Notes under the pieces: model-generated
What the model saw: the letters and a program-made list of their open reading frames with translations, nothing else
What the model was told of the DNA's origin: nothing
The model's database searches: none
Program-made: the position numbers and the translations under genes
Source of the DNA: Streptomyces sp. NBC_00224
GTDB lineage: Bacteria; Actinomycetota; Actinomycetes; Streptomycetales; Streptomycetaceae
Length of the DNA stretch: 64,000 nucleotides
Direction of reading: 5' to 3'
Assembly: GCF_041435195.1 (NCBI RefSeq)
Contig: NZ_CP108106.1
Span: 7,701,001-7,765,000, forward strand
Part shown: one piece after another, positions 46,430-55,804 of the stretch
Position numbering within the stretch: position 1 is the first letter of the stretch
Layout: every line of letters begins with the position of its first letter

Positions 46430-46713
46430 ACATTCCTCAAACTTGACTACTGCGGTTCCGGAATCGCCGAGAATACACCGGGCGACGTGCTGCCGGGCGG
46501 ATCTACGCCGTGATCTGGATCACTTAACCCATGTGCTGGACTCGCTCGCCTCGCCCGTCTCGCTCGCCGGGGTGGCGTCAGCACCACCATGCCGCCGGGA
46601 CAGGCCCCCGCCCGGTCCGGGTGGTGGCGCCATAGCGGCCAGGGGCCCCGGATTCGTACGTTTCATGAGGTCAGCGCAGGGGACTGCGGGAAACCAGCGA
46701 CCGGAGACCGACC
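46430..46713. promoter_or_regulatory. Intergenic region between SNF2 and desaturase, with dyad GTGATC-TG-GATCAC
   Basis: Divergent promoter region. A perfect 6-2-6 inverted repeat (46510-46523) is the clearest signal, 191 bases before the desaturase start. Perhaps it is an operator for either gene. Nothing else is seen. Confidence 0.4.
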
Positions 46714-47790
46714 ATGCCCCAGGCCATTGCGAACGCCGAGACCGGCGCGAGCGCCACCCTGCTCGCGCCCCCGCGCCCCACCGCACGGGGCAGCGAATTC
46801 GCGCCCCTCCTGAAGGCGGTCAAGGGACAGGGGCTGCTGGAGCGGCGCACCGGCTGGTACGCGCGGGGCATCGCCGCCAACCTCCTCGCCCTCGCCGCGA
46901 CCGCGACCGCGATGGCGCTCACCGGAGACACCTGGTGGACCCTGCTGTACGCCGTGCCGCTCGCGGTGTTCTGGGCCCGGACCGCGTTCTTCGGCCACGA
47001 CGCGGGCCACGCCCAGATAACCCGCAGCCGACGCGCCGGCCGGACCATCGGCCTGCTCCACAGCAATCTGCTGCTCGGTATGAGTTACGCCTGGTGGAAC
47101 GACAAGCACAACCGCCACCACGCCAACCCCAACCACGTCGACAAGGACCCGGACGTCGGCGTCGGCGTGCTCGTGTGGACCGAGAAGCAGGCCGAGCGCC
47201 GTGAGGGGTTCGCACGCCGGCTCACCCGCAACCAGGCCCGGCTGTTCTTCCCGATGCTGCTGCTCGAAGGCATCGCCCTGAAGGTGTACGGATTCCAAGA
47301 CCTGCGCAGGCAGCCCCGGCGGGAACGGGCCGTCGAGGGCACGCTCCTCCTGGTGCACCTCGCCGCCTACGCGGGCCTCCTGCTGACCGTGCTCCCGCCC
47401 GGCAAGGCGCTGGTCTTCGCGCTGCTGCACCATGCCCTCTTCGGGCTTCACCTGGGGATGACCTTCGCACCCAACCACAAGGGCATGGAGATGCCCGACG
47501 CCGACGACGACGGCTGGGGTCATCTGCGCCGCCAGGTCCTCACCTCGCGCAACGTGCGCGGCGGACCGCTCACCGACTGGTTCCTCGGCGGACTGAACTA
47601 CCAGATCGAGCACCATCTCTTCCCGAACGTGCCCCGGCCCCACCTGCGGCTCGTCCAGCCGCTGGTCCGCGCCCACTGCCGGGCCGTCGGCATCCCGTAC
47701 GCCGAGACCTCCTTGATCGACTCCTACCGGCAGGCCCTGCGGCACATGCACGCCGTCGGAGCGCCGCTGCGCCGGGGCGCTGCCGCGTAG
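46714..47790 (+). CDS. Membrane fatty acid desaturase
   Basis: A 358-residue integral membrane di-iron enzyme. The three histidine boxes are in order: FFGHDAGHAQITR, WWNDKHNRHHANPNH and LNYQIEHHLFPNVPRPHL. Four or more membrane segments lie between them. It inserts a double bond into a membrane-lipid acyl chain; position is not predictable from motifs. ATG 46714 begins MPQAIANAETG. It probably tunes membrane fluidity. Confidence 0.93.
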   Translation: MPQAIANAETGASATLLAPPRPTARGSEFAPLLKAVKGQGLLERRTGWYARGIAANLLALAATATAMALTGDTWWTLLYAVPLAVFWARTAFFGHDAGHAQITRSRRAGRTIGLLHSNLLLGMSYAWWNDKHNRHHANPNHVDKDPDVGVGVLVWTEKQAERREGFARRLTRNQARLFFPMLLLEGIALKVYGFQDLRRQPRRERAVEGTLLLVHLAAYAGLLLTVLPPGKALVFALLHHALFGLHLGMTFAPNHKGMEMPDADDDGWGHLRRQVLTSRNVRGGPLTDWFLGGLNYQIEHHLFPNVPRPHLRLVQPLVRAHCRAVGIPYAETSLIDSYRQALRHMHAVGAPLRRGAAA

Positions 47791-47987
47791 CTGCCGCATG
47801 GGGGAATCGGACACGGAACCGGGCCACGGAATCGAGTCGGGGCACTGTCGCACCGATGCCGCATAGTGGAAGCAGACGGTCGGCGTGCCGCGCGGAAGCG
47901 GACGCCCGGCCGGGAACCGGAGGACGCGGCCACGCGTTCCCTGGACAGAGAGCGGCAGCAGCAGCGGCCGCGAAGGAGGCGACGGAC

Positions 47988-48167
47988 ATGTCGAAGCGCG
48001 CGATGATCGCCGCCGGTGGAGTAGTGGTGGGACTCATCCTGATCCCGCTGATCGGATTCCTGCCGGCGCTGCTGGTGCTCATAGGGGTGCCCGTCGTGGC
48101 CTATCTGATGCTGGACCCGAGCCAGCGCCGCAGGCTGCGCCACATCACCCGCAAGGAACTGCGCTGA
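47988..48167 (+). CDS. Small membrane protein
   Basis: 59 residues from ATG 47988 behind AAGGAGG. MSKRAMIAAGGVVVGLILIPLIGFLPALLVLIGVPVVAYLML forms one long or two short membrane helices. The tail DPSQRRRLRHITRKELR is basic and cytosolic. No family recognised. It has ideal ribosome spacing and typical codon use, so it is a real gene. Confidence 0.72.
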   Translation: MSKRAMIAAGGVVVGLILIPLIGFLPALLVLIGVPVVAYLMLDPSQRRRLRHITRKELR

Positions 48168-48265
48168 CGGTGGCACTGGGCGCGGGTCAGGCCCCGGATC
48201 CGGCCCTGGCCGGGCTCTGACGCTGGCTATGGCTCCCGCCCGGCCCGGCCCTGGCAGGCGTCCCC

Positions 48266-48793
48266 TCATTCGTCGAGGCTGCTCCCGGATCTCGGCTCGC
48301 CCGCGTAGTAGTCCCGCATCAGCTCTGTGGACCACTCCGGCTGGACCGTCCCGCCGCGTGGGCCGAACTCCGCCATGTACGGCTTGATGTCGAGCACCGG
48401 GGTGCCGTCCACCGCGTCCAGGCCGGTGACGTGGACGTCCAGCCCTTCCACCTTCACCACACGGCAGCGCGAGACGCCGAGCCGGTTCGGGCGGTTCTTG
48501 CCGCGCTGGGCGAAGATCCCGACCAGCGGCCAGTCGGCGTTTCCGCGCGGACGGCGCGCGCCCGACTCGATCTTCTCGGGCGCCACCCGGTCGAAGTGGT
48601 ACACGACCTCCAGATGGGAGAAGTCCGTCAGGCCGAACAGCGCCTCAGGGCCGAACTGTTCGGCGTCCAGCCGGATCACCGCCGACTCACCGCCCCAGTG
48701 GTCGTCGGCCACTTCGGCCCGCCCGCCGACCACCCGCCCCACCGCCCGGCACACCACTTCCGCGCCGCGCTCGTGGGCTCCGTCCTCCACCAT
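48266..48793 (-). CDS. TrmO-like tRNA (N6-threonylcarbamoyladenosine-37) methyltransferase
   Basis: A 175-residue protein of the TrmO/YaeB (UPF0066) family. Motifs: LTDFSHLEVVYHFD near the start of the barrel, GIFAQRGKNRPNRLGVSRCRVV, the SAM-binding region, and LDAVDGTPVLDIKPYMAEFGP. It methylates t6A37 in tRNA-Thr, or a similar tRNA base, using S-adenosylmethionine in the cytosol. ATG 48793 follows GGAGG. The frame extends upstream to 48883 as shadow. It is divergent from the very large orphan gene at 48979. Confidence 0.85.
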   Translation of the reverse strand: MVEDGAHERGAEVVCRAVGRVVGGRAEVADDHWGGESAVIRLDAEQFGPEALFGLTDFSHLEVVYHFDRVAPEKIESGARRPRGNADWPLVGIFAQRGKNRPNRLGVSRCRVVKVEGLDVHVTGLDAVDGTPVLDIKPYMAEFGPRGGTVQPEWSTELMRDYYAGEPRSGSSLDE

Positions 48794-48978
48794 GTGCTTC
48801 CTCCCGTACCCGATCCGTATCCGACGGCCGGCTCCGTATGCGATTCGAGGCCGCACTTGGAACAGGGACGTCTCCCGGCCCACCTGCCCGAAATCGCATT
48901 GCCCATCGATCGAAAGGCTGCCAGGATCGTACGCATGATGATCCGAAAGGAGGCCTCACGATCCCACGGTGATCGTTG

Positions 48979-51900
48979 ATGGCCCATTCCACTCCGCCCC
49001 AGCCGCTGACCCCCGAGTGGATCAGCACCCACTTCGACTCCCTGCCGTTCCCGGCCCGGATGCCCGCCCTCGCGCGCTACGCGCGAACGCTCGCCCCGGA
49101 CGCGTACGCCACCCTGCACCGCGCGCTCGACGCTGGTGACCAGGACGAACGGCACACCGGACTCTTCCTCGCCGTCGCCCGCCGCGACCTCGACAGTGTG
49201 GCCGCCGCACTCGACGACCCCGCGCTGCGCCGCCGGGCGCTCGCCGCGGCCATCAGGCTGCCGGTGCCGGAAGAGCCGCTCGCCGCCCACGTGTTGAGCG
49301 ACATCCGCGCGGTGCGCCACTCCGCGTACCGCGTACTGCGGCTCAGCCGCCGTCGCAGTCTCGCCGACCGGCTCCTGCCCGAGGTGCACGAACGCCACGG
49401 CGCCCAGGAAGCGGCCCGGCTGCTCATCGCCTGCTCACCCGGGACGGTCGCCCGCTGGCTGCCCCGGACGGATGTCCCGCCGGGGGTGCTGTCCACCCTC
49501 GCCCGTACCGCGCCGGCCGCCGTCGCGGCCCTGCTGATCAGGGAGTACGGCGAACGGGCCGACGGTCCGTATGCCTACCGCTATGCGCAGGGCAGGAAGC
49601 TCGTCGCCACCGTCGTCGCGGAACGCGCCCCGGCGGCGGGCCTGTCGCTGCTGCGCGACGCGCCCCGGCTCATCGGGGAACGTGCGGCCGTCGCACTCCT
49701 GCGACGCCCCGCCGAACTCCTCGACGTCCTGCGGGGCCTCCGTGCACTCTCGCCTGTCCCGCCGGGGGAGGAGGCCGGTCCCTTCGAACTGACCGTACCG
49801 GCGGGCCCCTTGGGGCAGGCGACCGTCGCCGCGCTCCGCGCCCTCCCTGCGCCCGACCTCGTCGAACTGGCCACTCGTTGCCGTGCCACCGGCGGCCATC
49901 TGCGGGCACCGGGACGGCAGGAGGTGGCCGCCGACCCCCTGCTCGCGCTGTTGCCCCCGGCCGAACGGCGGCGGCTCGTCTCCGAACAGGCAGGCGACTG
50001 CACGGGGCACCGGGTCCCGCTGGCCGCCCTGGCCGCCCTCGAACCGGCCGACCGCGCCGAGTTCAGTGACGCACGCCTTGAGCGCTGGAAGCGACGCCCG
50101 GTCCATCTCATCGCCGTGGCCGTCGGCCTGCCGCTCGCGGACGCCGAACCGATCCTGCGAGAACAGGCTTCCCAGCATCGGATCCACCAGCGAGTGTTCG
50201 CCTGGCCCGCGCTGCTGGCCTGCGCCGAACTCAAGGGAGATCCGGACGAGTTCGCCCGTATCGCGCTGAGCTGCGAACGAGCCTGGCACGACCAGGAAGA
50301 GGTACGGCGCTACACGCTCCAACAACTGGCGGGAACTGCCGCGCGCCTGCTGACCGCCCTACCCGAACAGGTCCTCCGGGACGCCACACTGACGGCCGTC
50401 CAGTCCCGCGACTCCAAGGCGGAGACGCTCGCCGCCACCGCGTCGCTGCTGCGCCGCACGGCGGAGAGCGCCGCCGGACGCGGCGACCGGGAGCGCGCGG
50501 CGACCGCCGCCCTGCTCCTCTGCCAGGTCGTCACCGACCCGCGTCACCGTGGCTCGTATCGTCCGCTGCGCGTGGATCTGGCCTCGGCACGTCATATCTG
50601 GGCGACGGCATCCCCGTCTGAGCCGGCCCAGCCGGCACCACCCGAAGACCCCGCTCTGCGCATCGCGCTGGCCGAGCTGCTCGCATCGCACCTCACCGAA
50701 CTGCCGGACGCCGACGCCCTGATGCGCCGGACCGCGCTCACGGACGACGACCCACGGGCCGCCGCCCGGGCGGCCGCCGTGTGGGTGACCCCGGCCGGTG
50801 TGCGGGAGGACCGCTGTGCCCAACTGATCGCGGCGGACCCGTCGTTCGCCGCCGTTCCCGAAGTTCTGACCACGATCACCGAACGCCGCACCGACCTGCT
50901 CGCACCCGTCCTGGCGGCCGTGGAAGCGGGCGACGCGCGGGGACTGCGCGGCAGGATCCGGCCACGAGGCGGAACATGGGTGCCCCGGCCCAGAGCCGGA
51001 GCCACCGGACGCTGGCGGCCGAAGGAACGCCAGGAGTGGTACGAGGTGCTGGCGGCGGCCGCCACCGACGAGCGGGCGCCGATGCGCGTCCGCGCCGACG
51101 CGGCGACCCACCTCCGCTCACCCGCCCACCTTCACCCCCTCGCCGAGCACGCGGCCCAGCCGGTCTCGGCCGCCGCCCTCACCGCCCTCGGTGAGACCGG
51201 TCCGACCACGCCGGAGCTCCTGGCCACGCTGCTGCGGCACGCCGGAACCGGTGGTGTGCGCGGCCGCGCGGCCGTCGCCTCCCTGCGCCGTCTCCTGGCC
51301 GAGGCTCCCGACGGCCAAGCGATCGCACTGCTCACCCCTCTTCTCAACTCCCGGGCTGCGCCGGTTGGTTCCCGCAAGGAGGCGGCTCGTACGCTCGGAG
51401 TTCTGGGCGGGGAGGGCGTCGGCGCGGCACTGATCGAGGCGTGGGACCAGCCGCACCAGCACCGGGACGTACGGGCCGCGATCGCCCCGTTCCTGCTGCG
51501 GCTCGCGGACCGGGACGACATCGCCCGCCGACTGCTGGAGGGCGTGGGCGAACCGGCCATCCGGGACGCGGTCATCACGCGATCCGTGACGTCCGCCGTG
51601 TACATCGCGTTCCTCGCGCGCGTGGTCCGCGAGGGCGACGACGACAGCGCCGCCGCGGCCTGCGCCACTCTGGCCGGGCGGGTCGTGGGGGAGAGCCCCG
51701 TCATGCGCGACGCGGCCCATGCGCTGGGCGAGGCCGCGGTTGAGGAGAGGCGGCCGTGGAAGGTGTGGCATGCGGCGGTCGCGGCGATTGCGGGGATGAA
51801 CTCAAGTGCCGTAGGTGCCGAGGGTGCCGAGGGCGATGAGAGTACCGACGTTGCCGTGGTCGCTGAGGCGGCTGAGGTCACTCGGGCTGCTGAGGTCGCG

Positions 51901-52482
51901 ATGGGGCGCCCGTCGAGTGATGTTCTGGGGCATGTCCTCAGCGTCCTCGTGGAAACGGCGACGGCGAGTTCGAACACGGAGCACGTGAGGAGGCGAGACG
52001 CCCTGCGGCGACTCGAAGGGTGCGCGAACGCGGTCAGTTCGGGCTACGGCTCGTACGTGGAGGTGCGCCGCGCCGACGCACTGGCGACAGCTCTGGAGGA
52101 CGCCGGGCTGCTGCGCGAGGCCGCGCGCCTCGCCCTCGACGCGGCGTGGGCCGCACTCCGGCGTGGCGACCCGGCGCCCGAACGGTGGGCGAAGGCGCTG
52201 CGGCTGGCCGACGACCACCCCGGGCGGCTGCCCGACCTGAGCGGGTTCAGCCTCGGAGCCACACCCGTCCGCCATGCCGAGACCACGCTCCGCACGGCCC
52301 GCATGCTGCGTGAACGCGGCACGCCGTCCGCCGGACTGCTGGCGGTGGTCCTCGTACGGGCATCGGGGGCGCGTACCGGTTGGGACGCGGCATGGCGCAC
52401 CGAACTGTCCGCGCTCCGCCGCCATCCCGACCCCGATACGGCGATGGCGGCGCTGCTGACCGAGCCTGTCAGGGGTGGGTGA
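48979..52482 (+). CDS. Very large helical-repeat protein of unknown function
   Basis: About 1167 residues, soluble, with no motifs I recognise. It is dominated by alpha-helical repeats of ~35-45 residues with A/L-rich pairs, such as RRDLDSVAAALDDPALRRRALAAAIRL and REDRCAQLIAADPSFAAVPEVL, which resemble HEAT/ARM-type solenoids. Around residues 945-975 there is an acidic, low-complexity segment (GAEGAEGDESTDVAVVAEAAEVTRAAEVAMG). ATG 48979 is chosen; a TTG lies one codon upstream. RNA or protein scaffold roles are possible. No partner or operon is seen. Confidence 0.7.
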   Translation: MAHSTPPQPLTPEWISTHFDSLPFPARMPALARYARTLAPDAYATLHRALDAGDQDERHTGLFLAVARRDLDSVAAALDDPALRRRALAAAIRLPVPEEPLAAHVLSDIRAVRHSAYRVLRLSRRRSLADRLLPEVHERHGAQEAARLLIACSPGTVARWLPRTDVPPGVLSTLARTAPAAVAALLIREYGERADGPYAYRYAQGRKLVATVVAERAPAAGLSLLRDAPRLIGERAAVALLRRPAELLDVLRGLRALSPVPPGEEAGPFELTVPAGPLGQATVAALRALPAPDLVELATRCRATGGHLRAPGRQEVAADPLLALLPPAERRRLVSEQAGDCTGHRVPLAALAALEPADRAEFSDARLERWKRRPVHLIAVAVGLPLADAEPILREQASQHRIHQRVFAWPALLACAELKGDPDEFARIALSCERAWHDQEEVRRYTLQQLAGTAARLLTALPEQVLRDATLTAVQSRDSKAETLAATASLLRRTAESAAGRGDRERAATAALLLCQVVTDPRHRGSYRPLRVDLASARHIWATASPSEPAQPAPPEDPALRIALAELLASHLTELPDADALMRRTALTDDDPRAAARAAAVWVTPAGVREDRCAQLIAADPSFAAVPEVLTTITERRTDLLAPVLAAVEAGDARGLRGRIRPRGGTWVPRPRAGATGRWRPKERQEWYEVLAAAATDERAPMRVRADAATHLRSPAHLHPLAEHAAQPVSAAALTALGETGPTTPELLATLLRHAGTGGVRGRAAVASLRRLLAEAPDGQAIALLTPLLNSRAAPVGSRKEAARTLGVLGGEGVGAALIEAWDQPHQHRDVRAAIAPFLLRLADRDDIARRLLEGVGEPAIRDAVITRSVTSAVYIAFLARVVREGDDDSAAAACATLAGRVVGESPVMRDAAHALGEAAVEERRPWKVWHAAVAAIAGMNSSAVGAEGAEGDESTDVAVVAEAAEVTRAAEVAMGRPSSDVLGHVLSVLVETATASSNTEHVRRRDALRRLEGCANAVSSGYGSYVEVRRADALATALEDAGLLREAARLALDAAWAALRRGDPAPERWAKALRLADDHPGRLPDLSGFSLGATPVRHAETTLRTARMLRERGTPSAGLLAVVLVRASGARTGWDAAWRTELSALRRHPDPDTAMAALLTEPVRGG

Positions 52483-52541
52483 GGGGAGCGGAGCCGGGGC
52501 CGGGCTGAGACGGCGGGGGGCTTTGGGCGCGCGGGCGTCGC

Positions 52542-53495
52542 TCAGGACGGCCGTACGGCGATCGCGTCCAAAGCCTCCAGGAGCTCCGGCAACTTGGGCC
52601 CGCGCCCCACCGGCGTCACCTCGCCCGGCTCGTCGTCCAGCAGCACGAACGCGATGTCGTCGGTCCTGGCGACCATCGACCACCCAGGACCGTCAGCCCG
52701 CAACATACGCGCTCCACCCGGCGCGAAGCTCGACCGGACACGCCCGAGCGGGGGAGGGGAGTCGAGGTACTGACGTACCTCGACGAGGACTCGCTCTACG
52801 CGCGCGTTGAGGTTGAGGATGCCAGTGGCGGCGGAGGTGTCGGCGTCGGGCTCCTGCGGAGTCTCGGAAGCCGACGGTTCGGCAGAGTCATCCGATTCTG
52901 CGGACGCCGTCGGCTCCGCGTCCTCGCCGCCGCCGTTGCTGTCGGCCTCGCCTTCGTCCTCATCGTCGCCGTCGGCTATCTGACCGCGCCACATCGCCCA
53001 CTGGAGGGCGACTTCGTCGGCGCCGAGACGCCGTTGCGCCGAGCCCCACACGCTCGTGTCGGGCGGTGAGAGCGGCGGCCGCATGGTGCCGTCTTCGTCC
53101 GGCTCGGGCTCGGGGTCGTGCGGCGGCGCCACTCCGGGCGCGGCGACGGCGAGTTCCAGCGGCCAGCCCGGCAGCGCGGCCAGCACCGTACGCTCGTCCG
53201 GAGACAAGTCGTACTCCATCCCGCAGTCCCACGACGCGATCGCCACCGCGACCAGCGACACGTCGTGGATGACCACGGTCCAACGGGCACCGCTCCCGTC
53301 CTGGCCGAGGACCAGGCCGTAGCCACCCGGGTACGGTTCGAGGCCGAGGGCCGCGCACGCCTCCGGGAAGTCGTCACCGAGCACGCTGGGGAACTGCGCG
53401 GGCGTGAGCAACACCGCCGTGAGCACATACAGCGCGTCGTCATCGACCGCGTCGGCTGCGGCTGTGGCAGTCGCGGCCTCGTCCGTCCCGGTCAC
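52542..53495 (-). CDS. Acidic hypothetical protein
   Basis: A 317-residue protein from GTG 53495 behind GGGGAGGG. The N-terminal ~165 residues form an alpha/beta region with ALYVLTAVLLTPAQFPSVLGDDFPEACAALGL. The middle is an acidic Asp/Glu/Ser linker (GDDEDEGEADSNGGGEDAEPTASAESDD). A smaller C-terminal domain follows (LNLNARVERVLVEVRQYLDSPPPLG). Unrecognised; it could be an immunity or regulatory protein. It converges with the large repeat gene. Confidence 0.68.
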   Translation of the reverse strand: MTGTDEAATATAAADAVDDDALYVLTAVLLTPAQFPSVLGDDFPEACAALGLEPYPGGYGLVLGQDGSGARWTVVIHDVSLVAVAIASWDCGMEYDLSPDERTVLAALPGWPLELAVAAPGVAPPHDPEPEPDEDGTMRPPLSPPDTSVWGSAQRRLGADEVALQWAMWRGQIADGDDEDEGEADSNGGGEDAEPTASAESDDSAEPSASETPQEPDADTSAATGILNLNARVERVLVEVRQYLDSPPPLGRVRSSFAPGGARMLRADGPGWSMVARTDDIAFVLLDDEPGEVTPVGRGPKLPELLEALDAIAVRPS

Positions 53496-53729
53496 GGAAC
53501 CCTCCCCTTCGGATCGCTCGTCGGCGCACCATAACCAGTCGGTAACCCGATCGTCGAGGGTTTGCCGCACCGGAGGACGCCGCGAAGGAAACCGATGGGA
53601 CCGGACAGGGCGAGAGGTCGGGCGCGGCGCGCGGAGAGATCGGGTGACATCGGAGGGGATGGGACGAGATCACATGGAATCGGCCCAGATCGCGTGTCCT
53701 GACCCCGCACCGACCCAGCCGGTACGGGG

Positions 53730-53999
53730 TCAGGCGACCGGCAACCCCATCAGCGAGCGCGCAACGGCCTGCGGCGACTCGTCGCGCTCCCGCGCCAGCG
53801 CGATGAGCGCCCGGCACGCCAGCTCCTGCACCCCGAAGGACATCGCCTCCGGCGACACCCACCCGACCGCCTCGTCGAGCGCCTCCTGGTCGTCGTCCGC
53901 GCAGGCCGCGACGTAGGTGGCGGCGGCCTCGAAGATGTTGTGCTGCCGCACGGGCTCGCGCCGTTCCGGCTTCCGGAATTTGCCGAACATACGAAACAT
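53730..53999 (-). CDS. Small hypothetical protein, 89 residues
   Basis: Starts MFRMFGKFRKPERREPVRQHNIFEAAATYVAACADDDQEALDEAVGWVSPEAMSFGVQELACRALIALA. The helical core is soluble and ends at RSLMGLPVA. It is preceded by AAGGCGG. No family recognised. Its codon bias is typical, and the gene lies alone between two larger genes. Confidence 0.62.
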   Translation of the reverse strand: MFRMFGKFRKPERREPVRQHNIFEAAATYVAACADDDQEALDEAVGWVSPEAMSFGVQELACRALIALARERDESPQAVARSLMGLPVA

Positions 54000-54142
54000 C
54001 CGGACCGCCTTCCCTACGGGTGCGCTCGCCTGGTGCGAATCAACGTGCCTTTCTCAAGCTAGAGTTGACGACCTGGTGACAGATAGGGGTCGGAGCGGGT
54101 GGTTTGACGTGAACCGCCGGCGAGTGCCGTGCCGTGAACGGC

Positions 54143-54739
54143 TCACGAGCGGTTCGAGCCGCGCGACCCCGTTGCGCCGGTTGCGTCGGCCGTATCGGTC
54201 GCACCGCCCGGTTCGGGTGATCCAAGCGACCGGAGCGTGGCACGCAGCCACTTCAACTCCGCCGCACTCGTGGCCCGGGCCACGGTAAGAATCCCCTGCC
54301 GGAACGGGTCGTCCAACTCCTCTGCCCTGAGCGGCCGTTCGCCTTCGTAGAAGAAGCTCGCGGGCTCCTCAAGGAAGCGCAGTCGTCGCCGCAGCACCTC
54401 GGCCTGCCGGGCGGGCTCGGGCAGGTGCCGCAGAAACGCGAGCAGCGTGAACCACCGGTTCTCGTCCGTGATCTCGACCTGCTCGGGTTCCGCGAGCCGC
54501 CGCACCAGCTCCGCCCTGCCCTCGGCGGTGAGCGTGAGCGTGTGGCGGGGCGCAGCCACCGCGCCGGGCTGCGTCTCCCGCGCCAGTAGCCCCGCCTTCT
54601 CCAGCCGCTTGATCGCCGGATAGAGCGTGCTCTCGGCAACAGGTCGTACGTGCCCGGTCAGCGCGGTGATCCGTTTGCGCAGCTCATAGCCGTGCAGCGG
54701 CGCTTCGTACAGAAATCCCAGGATGGCGAGCTCAAGCAT
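54143..54739 (-). CDS. PadR-family transcriptional regulator
   Basis: A 198-residue protein starting MLELAILGFLYEAPLHGYELRKRI, the classic PadR winged-helix opening. STLYPAIKRLEKAGLLARE is the recognition helix and wing. A helical C-terminal half follows (VEITDENRWFTLLAFLRHLPEPARQAEVL), the PadR-like dimerisation domain, with a Gly/Ser/Asp-rich tail. The ATG is followed by a dyad upstream (54781-54800) that fits a PadR operator. It is divergent from an alpha/beta hydrolase, which is the likely target. Confidence 0.9.
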   Translation of the reverse strand: MLELAILGFLYEAPLHGYELRKRITALTGHVRPVAESTLYPAIKRLEKAGLLARETQPGAVAAPRHTLTLTAEGRAELVRRLAEPEQVEITDENRWFTLLAFLRHLPEPARQAEVLRRRLRFLEEPASFFYEGERPLRAEELDDPFRQGILTVARATSAAELKWLRATLRSLGSPEPGGATDTADATGATGSRGSNRS

Positions 54740-54765
54740 GCCCGCATTCTGCCGTATGAGCGCTG

Positions 54766-54800
54766 TACATCGGTGTCGTAATACATCGGTGTCGATGTAT
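54766..54800. promoter_or_regulatory. PadR operator candidate, 8-4-8 dyad with adjacent direct repeat
   Basis: ATACATCGGTGTCGATGTAT (54781-54800) is a perfect inverted repeat of 8-bp arms with a 4-base centre. Immediately upstream, ACATCGGTGTCG (54767-54778) repeats its left part, 16 bases away. This lies between the divergent PadR (start 54739) and hydrolase (start 54866) genes and matches the ATAC...GTAT style of PadR sites. Confidence 0.75.
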
Positions 54801-54865
54801 AGTCGCCGCACCGGAGCAAGCACTGGAAGCGCCTGGCGGGCGCGAGCAGAACGGGGGACGGAACC

Positions 54866-55744
54866 GTGCGACAGACGGCATTCGACAAGCAGGGCAGTCA
54901 GATCCGCTGGACCGAGTCGGAGGGACTGCCCGAGTTGGGGGGACTGCCTGAGGCGGAGCGGGTCGAGACGGGTCGACCGGAGGCGGAGGCGAGCCGTGGC
55001 GAACGCGGCCCGAACGCCCCCAAGCCGCCACTCGTGTACGTACACGGCCTCGGCTCGACATCAACCGTCTACCACGCCCACATCGCCGCCGACCCCCGCC
55101 TCGCCACCCGCAGGCAACTGTTCGTGGACCTGCCCGGCCACGGCATCAGCGACCGCCCGGCCGACTTCGGCTACAGCCTGGAGGAGCACGCCGACGCCCT
55201 CGCCGCCGCACTCGACGCGGCGGGCGCCGCCGGAGCCGACATCGCCGGGCACAGCATGGGCGGCGCCGTGGCCATCGTGCTCGCCGCCCGCCGCCCCGAC
55301 CTCGTGTCCCGCCTCGTCCTCACCGAGGCCAACCTCGACCCCCACCCCACCCCGACGGCCGGGAGCAGCGGAATCGCCACATACACCGAGGACGACTTCG
55401 TCCACGGCGGCGGCTTTGCGGCCGTCCTCGACCGCATCGGGCCGCTGTGGGCGGCGACGATGAGGCTCGCCGACCCGCTCGCGCTGCACCGCACCGCCCT
55501 CGGCCTGGTACGCGGCACCCAGCCCACCATGCGCCACCTCCTGATGGGCCTGCCGATCGACCGCACCTACCTGGTAGGCGACGTCGACAACGACCTCCCC
55601 GGCCGCGAAGAACTCACCGCCTCGGGCGTCCACATAGAGGTCGTACCGAACGCCGGCCACAACATCATGTTCGACAACCCCCAGGCCTTCATCAACGCGG
55701 TGGCAGGCGGCAGCAGTCCGGCGGCGGGCCGCTACCAGTCCTGA
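54866..55744 (+). CDS. Alpha/beta hydrolase
   Basis: A 292-residue cytosolic enzyme from GTG 54866. Conserved elements: LVYVHGLGSTSTVYHAHI (oxyanion), LFVDLPGHGISDRP, the nucleophile elbow IAGHSMGGAVAI, and the catalytic His in NAGHNIMFDNPQAF. The acid is probably the Asp in YLVGDVDNDLPG. The first ~50 residues are charged and poorly conserved. The substrate is not predictable; esterase, epoxide hydrolase or C-C hydrolase are all possible. It is divergent from the PadR repressor, which is likely its controller. Confidence 0.9.
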   Translation: MRQTAFDKQGSQIRWTESEGLPELGGLPEAERVETGRPEAEASRGERGPNAPKPPLVYVHGLGSTSTVYHAHIAADPRLATRRQLFVDLPGHGISDRPADFGYSLEEHADALAAALDAAGAAGADIAGHSMGGAVAIVLAARRPDLVSRLVLTEANLDPHPTPTAGSSGIATYTEDDFVHGGGFAAVLDRIGPLWAATMRLADPLALHRTALGLVRGTQPTMRHLLMGLPIDRTYLVGDVDNDLPGREELTASGVHIEVVPNAGHNIMFDNPQAFINAVAGGSSPAAGRYQS

Positions 55745-55804
55745 CCGGAACCGTCAGGCAGTACGGGACGGGGGCCCCTCCCCCCCTCCCTCCCCCCACC
55801 CCCG

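Noticed and set aside
43688..46513. A plus-strand open frame of over 940 codons opposite the SNF2 gene
   Set aside because: Composition is shadow-like (Arg/Gly/Pro-rich) and all helicase motifs are on the minus strand.
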